59,445 bases of DNA from Bacteroidia bacterium (lineage in GTDB: Bacteria; Bacteroidota; Bacteroidia; 2-12-FULL-35-15): NCBI GenBank assembly GCA_030654175.1, contig JAURXZ010000020.1:1-59445 (forward strand). The letters run 5' to 3'. Made by a program: the position numbers and the translations under genes. The notes beneath the pieces are model-generated. The model did no database searches. It was not told where the DNA came from and worked only from the letters and a program-made list of their open reading frames with translations. How positions within the stretch are numbered: the first letter of the stretch is position 1; each line of letters starts with the position of its first letter. Shown piece by piece: positions 8,271 to 17,937 of this stretch.

Positions 8271-8642
8271 CTAATTTTTATGTTGTTATGGAAAACGATT
8301 TTTGAATTATACTTTTCTACTGTTTTTTTATTGTTTTCAACCATCCTGAATGTTTAAAATCATTAGATTATAGAGGTTTTTGCTCGTTTTTTCACTTGCC
8401 GCAATCCTAAATTCTAAGTGCAAAATTGAAAAAATGGTTCATTTTAAGATAAATATCCAAAAATATATAACCTTTAATGTTAATTTTTCGTAAAATTTTT
8501 GTATTCACCTGAAATTAATTTATTAAATTCGTCAAGTATGAAACAGCACTACCCCTTTAAAAATAAACCGGTTTACGGGTTGTCTTTTGTTTTTGGCAAT
8601 CTGTCTTCTTTTTTGTGTAGCTTGTCTGGTAATTCATGCAGG
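8271..8642. other. Divergent intergenic region fbaB / surface cluster
   Basis: AT-rich. I see no repeat, RNA or clear promoter for the plus-strand cluster; a poor AATTTTTG box lies at about 8494-8501. Its right part is in frame with the next gene (ATG at 8538), so translation might start there instead of at 8643. Confidence 0.35.
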
Positions 8643-9872
8643 ATGGTCGATTTCTTGATTAAAAAAATAATTAACCTTTCCCCTTCACTTTATTTCTTGT
8701 TTTTCGTTTTACTTTCTCTTCATTCAACTTTTTCTTTTTCACAGATCGATGTCATTAACAATGGCCTTCCGGTTCGTAACTCCAACGACAGTGTTATTAT
8801 CATGGGTAATTTAACTCATCAAAACAATGGAAGTATTGCCAATTCAGGAAGTTTTTATATTTCTGGCGATTTGATAAATAATAACCCTTCCGGAACTATA
8901 TTTTCTAACGGAACTAACGGCTGGCTTCATCTGAATGGAGGCATGCAAAACATTGGTGGTAATACAAGTACCCATTTCAATAATCTTAATTTATCAGGCA
9001 CAGGAGTGAAGCAACTCAATGGGGTAAATACTGAAATTGAAGATACCCTGGCGCTCAACGATCGGGAATTTGCCTCTGGGGATAACACCGTCCTTGTTAT
9101 GGCTACCGGTACAGGCGTTGTTACCCGTTCAAATGGATTTGTAAGCAGTACTAATGATGGAGGGCTTTCCCGTAATACACTCTCTACAAGCACCTATTCT
9201 TTTCCCGTTGGTTCTAGTGCAGGAACCTCACTCTTTCGTCCGGTTGATGTTACTCCCAATTCAGTAACTGCAAATACTTTCAAGGTGAGAATGGCAAATG
9301 TGAATGCTACTGCTGAAGGCTTTGATCTTGCTGTGAAGGATGTTGCCCTTGGCGAAATAAATCCGAATTTTTATCATCGTATCAATAGGGTAAATGGTAA
9401 TTCATTTGCAGATATTACAATTTATTATGATAGTATTTTAGATGGTGATTTTACAGCAATGGCGCAATGGGGCACCACAAGTCAATGGGAAAATCTTGGA
9501 GCAGTTGCTACCACCAGCAATTATGGATTTCCTGGATTAACAAAAACAGGAATCTATAATTTCTCTACCACACCTTTTGCCTTATCATCAGAAGTGAATG
9601 CAAGTGTTTTTGTGCCAAACGTATTTTCTCCTAATGGTGATGGCTTTAACGATGTATTACGTGTGAGGGGTAAGGGAATTGAGGAGTTGCAATTTATCAT
9701 TTTCAACCGTTGGGGAGAAAAAGTATTTGAAACATCCGATGTCAATTCAGGCTGGGATGGCACTCAAAACGGTGAACCTATGAATTTGTCGGTGTTCGTA
9801 TATGTTCTCAAAGGGAAATACATAGACGGAAAATTCTTTGATGTAAAAGGGAATGTTACCCTCATGAGGTAA
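8643..9872 (+). CDS. T9SS type B sorted exoprotein (gliding-motility-type CTD)
   Basis: 409 residues from ATG 8643, chosen because MVDFLIKKIINL...HSTFSFSQ forms a normal signal peptide. ATG 8538 would add 35 residues. The middle is beta-rich with no family I can name; it has an N-terminal VINNGLPVRNSN and several NNG/SGT-rich strands. The C-terminal ~85 residues are the gliding-motility-associated (type B) sorting domain: FVPNVFSPNGDGFND, IFNRWGEKVFE, GWDGTQNG, FVYVLKGKY. Such proteins cross the outer membrane through the type IX system and often depend on a PorP/SprF partner. That partner is encoded 67 bp downstream. Role inferred: surface adhesin or motility component. Confidence 0.85.
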   Translation: MVDFLIKKIINLSPSLYFLFFVLLSLHSTFSFSQIDVINNGLPVRNSNDSVIIMGNLTHQNNGSIANSGSFYISGDLINNNPSGTIFSNGTNGWLHLNGGMQNIGGNTSTHFNNLNLSGTGVKQLNGVNTEIEDTLALNDREFASGDNTVLVMATGTGVVTRSNGFVSSTNDGGLSRNTLSTSTYSFPVGSSAGTSLFRPVDVTPNSVTANTFKVRMANVNATAEGFDLAVKDVALGEINPNFYHRINRVNGNSFADITIYYDSILDGDFTAMAQWGTTSQWENLGAVATTSNYGFPGLTKTGIYNFSTTPFALSSEVNASVFVPNVFSPNGDGFNDVLRVRGKGIEELQFIIFNRWGEKVFETSDVNSGWDGTQNGEPMNLSVFVYVLKGKYIDGKFFDVKGNVTLMR

Positions 9873-9939
9873 TTTATATTTGATAATGGGCAATGGATAA
9901 TTAGCAATAAACATCTGGAAATCCATAACTAAAGCATTA

Positions 9940-11019
9940 ATGAAAGTAAAATACATACATATCTTCGCTTTTTTAATTGTCAATTATCAATTATTGATTG
10001 TCAATTGCTATGCCCAGGATATTCACTTTTCACAAACCAATACGACACCTTTGCTTGTTAACCCTGCATTAACAGGTTTTATGGGAAATAATCACAGAGC
10101 CATCTTAAATTATAAGAATCAATGGATTGGAATGGGATCAGCTGGTGCAACTTATCGCACCGGGGCGTTTTCTTACGATACGCGTTTATTAACCAAAAAG
10201 TTCAAAACAGGCTATATTGGCGCTGGAATTAATGCTTTTAAAGATGTTGCCGGTGATTTAAAGCTGGGTACTACCCAACTGAATATTTCTTTTGCCGGTA
10301 TTGTGATCATCAATAAAAAGCAGTCGATATCCGGTGGTATACAAGGAGGTTATGTACAAAAAAGTATTTCTACTGCGGATATGAAATGGGATAGCCAGTA
10401 TGATGAAGGTGCCGGGGTATTCAACCCTCAGTTATCTTCCAACGATGTTGCTTCCATTCCTCCTTATCGATATGGTGATTTTTCAGGAGGGCTTGCCTGG
10501 AATTATAGTTCAAAGCAAACCTATATGACTGCCAATAATCAGTTAAAAGTGAATTTAGGGATTGCTGCTTTCCATATTAATCGTCCGAGTCAAAAATTAA
10601 ATCCATACAATACCAACTCTACCGATGATCTGTATACCAAATTCATTGCCCATGGTTCAGCTGTAATTGGTATAGCTTCAACAAATTATGAATTTCAACC
10701 ATCAGTTATTTTGTTTAAACAAGGTGGGGCTTTTGAGTTAAATATGGGAGCAATGATCCGTTGCAAAATTAAAGGAGAATCGAGATACACTGGTAATGTG
10801 GAGTCAATGGCTGTATCGCTGGGAGCACAATACAGAATTGGAGATGCTTTCATTCCTATGATGATGTTTGAATATTCTAATTATGCGCTTGGGGTTAGTT
10901 ATGATATCAATACTTCAATGCTAAAACAAAGCACAGGCTCGAAAGGCGGACTTGAAATTTCGTTGAGATTTACCACTCCGGATTTTAGCAACCGTTCATC
11001 TTCAAGATTATTAAAATAA
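9940..11019 (+). CDS. PorP/SprF family type IX secretion membrane protein
   Basis: 359 residues. The signal peptide ends CYAQ. It is followed by the family hallmark QDIHFSQ...PLLVNPALTGFMGNNHRAILNYKNQW (residues about 26-62) and a 12-14 strand outer membrane barrel ending in an aromatic strand. PorP/SprF proteins assist secretion or attachment of specific type B T9SS substrates such as SprB. The position between the type B exoprotein and an OmpA protein matches that arrangement. The signal-peptide codons (LIVNYQLLIVNC) come from a repeated AATTGTCAATTATCAATT-like DNA run. Only 3 bp separate it from the next gene, so they are co-translated. Confidence 0.92.
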   Translation: MKVKYIHIFAFLIVNYQLLIVNCYAQDIHFSQTNTTPLLVNPALTGFMGNNHRAILNYKNQWIGMGSAGATYRTGAFSYDTRLLTKKFKTGYIGAGINAFKDVAGDLKLGTTQLNISFAGIVIINKKQSISGGIQGGYVQKSISTADMKWDSQYDEGAGVFNPQLSSNDVASIPPYRYGDFSGGLAWNYSSKQTYMTANNQLKVNLGIAAFHINRPSQKLNPYNTNSTDDLYTKFIAHGSAVIGIASTNYEFQPSVILFKQGGAFELNMGAMIRCKIKGESRYTGNVESMAVSLGAQYRIGDAFIPMMMFEYSNYALGVSYDINTSMLKQSTGSKGGLEISLRFTTPDFSNRSSSRLLK

Positions 11020-11022
11020 CGT

Positions 11023-12924
11023 ATGAGAAATTATTTTTACATCCTGCTAATTATTCTAGGGATGACAGATCAACTTAAAAGCCAGGAAAATATGGACTCA
11101 GTCGAACATATTATTACAAATTTAGGGCTTACCGTGAATACACCATATGATGAATTTTCTCCGATCATATCATCCGATGGTTTAGTGTTGATATTTACAT
11201 CCACACGTCCAATTCTTAAAGAAGACATTGCAAAAAAAAATCAAGGATTTGAAAATGTTTATATTTCGTATTATAATGATATGACCTGGAAATGGAGTGA
11301 AGCCAAAATGTTGGGTGAAACGATCAATCAGCCTGGAAGAAATAATTCTCCGATTGCACTTTCTAATGATGGGCAGAGGATGCTGTTATACAGAGGTGAT
11401 CCGGATGGAAACATTTATGAATCTGTTTTAAATGGAGAACAATGGTCAGAACCGGTTAAACTGCCTGAACCTATTAATTCGAGTAAACATGAATCAACTG
11501 CCAGCATCTCACCTGATGGACGAACCATTTATTTTGTGAGCAATCGTAAGGGCGGACAAGGGAAATTGGATATATGGTTAAGCCATCAGGATAACACGGG
11601 TACCTGGGGGAAAGCAGAGAATCTTGGTGCAACCATAAATACAGACGACAATGAAGAAGGTGTGTTTATTCATCCTGATGGGAAAACACTTTACTTCAGC
11701 TCCATGGGGCATAATAGCAGCGGAGGCTTTGATATTTTTAAATCTATATTTGAAAATGGCAGCTGGAGTACACCTGTTACTTTAGGTAATTCCATAAATA
11801 CACCAGAGGATGATTTGTTCTTCACCTTAACTGCAGATGGGAAAACAGGTTATTATTCTACAGCTTATCTGGGGAATGTAGGTTCAAAAGAGGGAACAAT
11901 TTCCAAGGAAAAAACCGCTGCAACGGATTCATTAGTAAGAACCATTCTGGACGCACAGATTTTAATTGAAGAGCAGATTAAACGTGTTCAAAATGCTAAA
12001 TTGGTGATAACAGATCTTAAGCAGGAAAAGGCTCAACAGGTGATAAGGGAAACTCAGGTTCAGCTGGCTCAAATGGCTATAGAGGTTCAAAAAGTGATAA
12101 AGGAAGCACAAGCTCTTCTGGTAGTAAAGGAAGTGCTTGTCAATATGGGTGCAGCAGGTGCCAGCAGTGATACAATAAGTATAACTTCAACAGGTAGAAA
12201 CAATATTGCTGCAGCGCCAATAGCTGCGACCATGCGTGAGGGAGGTTATGGTAAAAAAGATATTTATGAAATAAGTTTTAAAAATAAAAAAACCGAATCA
12301 AACCTTACCTTGTTTAAAGGTGTTGTCATGGATTTTGAAACACTTGATCCTATAGGAACAGATATTGAAATTTCTGATAATGATAAAAATGAAATTATAG
12401 CCAACATTCAATCTAATAGCGTTACAGGAAAATACCTTATTTCCCTGCCTGCAGGTAAAAATTACGGGATAACCATAAAAAAGAAAGGATATTTGTTTTT
12501 CTCTGAAAACTTCGATATTCCTGTTTCGGAAGCCTTTAAAGAAATTAATAAGAATATTCAATTGCAAAAATTCAATGTAGGAAATACAATAACATTAAAA
12601 AATGTTTTCTATGATCAGGGAAAGGCTACATTGAAACCTGAATCTCTTTCCGAAATTAACCAGTTGGTTAATTTGATGAATTTAAATATCAACATTAAAA
12701 TAGAAGTAGCAAGTTATACGGATAGTGAAGGATCTGCTTCATCAAATTTAACACTCTCACAAGCAAGGTCACAATCAGTTTTGGATTTTCTTTTTTCTGC
12801 AGGTATTAGCAAGGAGCAAGTGGTAGCAAAAGGTTATGGAGAATCAGATCCAATAGCCTCAAATGATACCGAAGAAGGAAGAAAACTAAATCGCAGAACG
12901 GAGATCAAAATATTGGAGCAATAG
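11023..12924 (+). CDS. OmpA/PD40 outer membrane protein with a large unusual insert
   Basis: 633 residues. Signal peptide (1-20), then PD40/WD40-like beta-propeller blades (about 35-285) with repeated SPDGRTIYFVS and DIWLS/DIFKS strands. An insert of about 120 residues (about 287-405) follows, then the last blade (EGGYGKKDIYEI), a carboxypeptidase-regulatory-like beta domain (430-515) and an OmpA peptidoglycan-binding domain (525-633; ends RKLNRRTEIKIL). Related OmpA/PD40 proteins anchor T9SS parts to peptidoglycan (PorE-like), but the TPR domain of PorE is absent. The insert splits a blade between GYYST and REGGYG. It reads as helix-forming Gln/Val/Glu-rich sequence, but its DNA carries a Gly-x-y pattern in another frame (see findings). 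Confidence 0.88.
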   Translation: MRNYFYILLIILGMTDQLKSQENMDSVEHIITNLGLTVNTPYDEFSPIISSDGLVLIFTSTRPILKEDIAKKNQGFENVYISYYNDMTWKWSEAKMLGETINQPGRNNSPIALSNDGQRMLLYRGDPDGNIYESVLNGEQWSEPVKLPEPINSSKHESTASISPDGRTIYFVSNRKGGQGKLDIWLSHQDNTGTWGKAENLGATINTDDNEEGVFIHPDGKTLYFSSMGHNSSGGFDIFKSIFENGSWSTPVTLGNSINTPEDDLFFTLTADGKTGYYSTAYLGNVGSKEGTISKEKTAATDSLVRTILDAQILIEEQIKRVQNAKLVITDLKQEKAQQVIRETQVQLAQMAIEVQKVIKEAQALLVVKEVLVNMGAAGASSDTISITSTGRNNIAAAPIAATMREGGYGKKDIYEISFKNKKTESNLTLFKGVVMDFETLDPIGTDIEISDNDKNEIIANIQSNSVTGKYLISLPAGKNYGITIKKKGYLFFSENFDIPVSEAFKEINKNIQLQKFNVGNTITLKNVFYDQGKATLKPESLSEINQLVNLMNLNINIKIEVASYTDSEGSASSNLTLSQARSQSVLDFLFSAGISKEQVVAKGYGESDPIASNDTEEGRKLNRRTEIKILEQ

Positions 12925-12963
12925 AAAGAGATGAGTATTAAGTATGGAGATGTGAGAACCTAG

Positions 12964-15189
<2,226 letters not shown>

Positions 15190-15251
15190 ATTTTAAATTT
15201 AATTAATTATGTTATGATTCTTTTTCTTTCGTATTTTAAAAAAAATGAAAA

Positions 15252-17867
15252 ATGGATTTTGTTAAAACTAAGGGTGTTCTAATCGCTGTGACGATTTTCT
15301 CTCTCACCTTAGGTGAGGTTTGGGGTGTGGCATCCTACGCCCAAAATGTGGGTATAAATACTACTGGTAATGCGCCAAATTCTTCGGCATTATTAGATAT
15401 TAATGCAAGTCCCGGAAATGACAAAGGGATACTTATTCCACGTTTACCCTTAACTGCTACTAATGTAGGTACACCAATTTCACCTGCACCTGGTGTCAGT
15501 GAAACCGGACTCATGGTATTTAACACTGCTACAGCAGGTGTCCCACCAAATGATGTGGTTCCCGGGTTTTATTACTGGAACGGAACCGCATGGGCTCCTT
15601 TAGGTGGAGGATCCTCAGGGGCAGGCGGTTGGACTGATGACGGAACGGTGGTTAGGTTAACGACAAGCACCGATTTTGTGGGTATTGGCACAGCAAGCCC
15701 TGCTTCAACTTCTGCATTGGATATTTCTTCTACAACAAAAGGGATACTTATTCCCAGAATGACTACAGCTCAGCGAGATGCGATTGCTACTCCTGCAACC
15801 GGGTTGCAGGTATATAACACAGATTGTAAAATGTTGAATTATTGGTCAGGTACTTGTTGGATCTCTATGAGCAAGGCGCTGCCTAGTCCCGGTGCTATAA
15901 CCAGTACTCCTGCTTCTACGGTTTTTTGTGCAGGGCAATCACGTACCTACTCTATTGCAGCTGTACCGGGTGCAACTACTTATACTTGGACAGTACCAGC
16001 AGGAACAACAATAAATTCAGGGCAAGGGACCACTTCAATAAATGCTACATTCGGTAATATTTCAGGTAACGTTTGTGTAGATGCTTCCAATAGTTGCGAA
16101 ACAAGTCCGGTGCGCTGTATCAGCGTGAGTGTGGATCCTATCCCTAATACACCAGGAAACATTACTGGAATTACAAGTATTAATCCCGGTCAGCAATCCG
16201 TAACCTATTTTGTTGCTTCTGTAAATGGAGCCAGTACCTATACATGGTCAGTTCCTGCAGGTGCTACAATCGCTTCAGGAACCGGTACAACTACTATTGT
16301 AGTTAATTTCGCTTGTAATGCTTCATCGGGTAATATTTCTGTAACAGCCAACAGCACCTGTGGTTCAAGTCCTGCAAGTGCTTTAGCTTTAACAATCACG
16401 CCTTTACTTGCAGTTAATGCCGGGGCTGCTGTATTTGGCGGTACAACTCAAACAATAGGCAATGCTGCTACTGGAGGGACTGCTGGTTATACATATGCCT
16501 GGCTTCCGACTGCTAATCTTTCTGCATCAAATATAGCTACTCCTGTTGCGCAGTGTACTGGTGCCACCACTACTTATACCGTTACTGCTACGGATTCAAG
16601 AAGTTGTACAGCAACAAGCACTGTGGTTGTTACAAGAAATCTTGCAGCAAGTGCAGGAGGAAATTTAACCGGACCAGGGGCGATTGGCGGTGCACCAACA
16701 GCTACCGGAGGAGCTGGTACATACACCTATTCCTGGACCACTCCTTCTGAACTTTCAAGTTCAACGGTATCAAATCCTACTGCAAAGGCTTGCAATACTA
16801 CTACTTTTACCGTAACCGTAACCGATGCAAATTCCTGTACAGCAGCGAGTGCTGGTGTTACGGTAACGAAAAATCTTGCCGCCAGCGCAGGAGCGAATCA
16901 AACTATGATAAGTGGCTGCTCAAAAGTTATTGGTGGGAGTCCAACGGCTACAGGTGGTGCAGGGGCATATACTTATTCCTGGAGTTTAGGAACAGGATTA
17001 TCGAGTACAACTATAGCTAACCCAACCACTTCTACCACTTCCACTATAACTTATACAGTTACTGTAACTGATGGCAATTCATGCACAGCAACAAATTCAA
17101 TGACTTTAACTATTGGAGCTGGCACTGCAGTAACATTTAACAATACCAGCACAGGCCAATCGGGTACTATTCAAAACTGGACAGTTCCTGCAGGAATAAC
17201 CTGTATCAATATTGAAACTTGGGGAGCACAAGGAGGAGCAGGTGCTGCAGGGGCTGGTGGATTAGGAGCACGAATGAAGGGTACATTTACTGTAACAGCT
17301 GGGCAAGTATTGAAGATTTTGGTTGGTCAACAGGGCCCTTCGCCAGGTAGCAATGATGGTGGTGGTGGCGGTGGAACTTTCGTTACAGATAATGCCAACA
17401 GCCCTTTGATTATTGCAGGTGGAGGTGGTGGTGGTAGTTATTCTGCTCCAGGTGCAGGTATTGCAGGTACTACGGCCAATAGTGGAACTGCGGGTGCAAA
17501 TGGAGGTACAGGTGGAACAGCTGGTGGTGGTGGAACTTCTGTTGGATGTTCAGGTGCTGGTGGTGGTTTAACAGGTAATGGTGGTAATGGTCCATCTTGT
17601 GGTAGTGCATGTAATGGTGGTTTATCTTTTATAAATGGTGGTACAGGGGGATGTACTTCCAGTAATTGTACAGGAGGATATGGTGGTGGTGGTGGTACAC
17701 ATGGAGGTGGCTGGGGTGGCGGAGGCGGAGGCGGGTACTCGGGTGGTGGTGCATCCACAAGCAGTCAATACGGTGGTGGAGGTGGTGGGTCTTACAATTC
17801 GGGCGCAAATCCCAGTAATACCAGTGGTGTGAAAGCCGGGCATGGGCAGGTGGTGATAACCTACTAG
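15252..17867 (+). CDS. Modular surface protein with ALK-like glycine-rich domain, paralog 1
   Basis: 871 residues. Signal peptide (1-30, ends SYAQ). Two copies of the LD..(x)KG.L.PR module follow (about 32-115 and 125-210; the second ends NYWSGTCWISM). Next come two PKD/Ig-like domains (about 215-390, with TYTWTVPAG and CETS/CGSS cysteines) and three ~80-residue Ig-like modules (about 390-620; xVxAGAN...GGSPTATGG..YTYSW...TVTDANSCTA). The C-terminal glycine-rich domain (about 624-871) has WTVPAGITCINIETWGAQGG, ILVGQQG, GGGGGGTFV, PLIIAGGGGG, GGGGGGYSGGG and GHGQVVITY. The order of these motifs matches the ALK/LTK glycine-rich domain (Pfam Gly_rich type). No T9SS sorting domain. Inferred adhesin; the ligand is unknown. 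Confidence 0.8.
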   Translation: MDFVKTKGVLIAVTIFSLTLGEVWGVASYAQNVGINTTGNAPNSSALLDINASPGNDKGILIPRLPLTATNVGTPISPAPGVSETGLMVFNTATAGVPPNDVVPGFYYWNGTAWAPLGGGSSGAGGWTDDGTVVRLTTSTDFVGIGTASPASTSALDISSTTKGILIPRMTTAQRDAIATPATGLQVYNTDCKMLNYWSGTCWISMSKALPSPGAITSTPASTVFCAGQSRTYSIAAVPGATTYTWTVPAGTTINSGQGTTSINATFGNISGNVCVDASNSCETSPVRCISVSVDPIPNTPGNITGITSINPGQQSVTYFVASVNGASTYTWSVPAGATIASGTGTTTIVVNFACNASSGNISVTANSTCGSSPASALALTITPLLAVNAGAAVFGGTTQTIGNAATGGTAGYTYAWLPTANLSASNIATPVAQCTGATTTYTVTATDSRSCTATSTVVVTRNLAASAGGNLTGPGAIGGAPTATGGAGTYTYSWTTPSELSSSTVSNPTAKACNTTTFTVTVTDANSCTAASAGVTVTKNLAASAGANQTMISGCSKVIGGSPTATGGAGAYTYSWSLGTGLSSTTIANPTTSTTSTITYTVTVTDGNSCTATNSMTLTIGAGTAVTFNNTSTGQSGTIQNWTVPAGITCINIETWGAQGGAGAAGAGGLGARMKGTFTVTAGQVLKILVGQQGPSPGSNDGGGGGGTFVTDNANSPLIIAGGGGGGSYSAPGAGIAGTTANSGTAGANGGTGGTAGGGGTSVGCSGAGGGLTGNGGNGPSCGSACNGGLSFINGGTGGCTSSNCTGGYGGGGGTHGGGWGGGGGGGYSGGGASTSSQYGGGGGGSYNSGANPSNTSGVKAGHGQVVITY

Positions 17868-17937
17868 GGATTAGAATTGTTAAATTATCTGCTTAAAACA
17901 AATATTGAAATTAATAGATATAAGAAAAAAATAAAAA

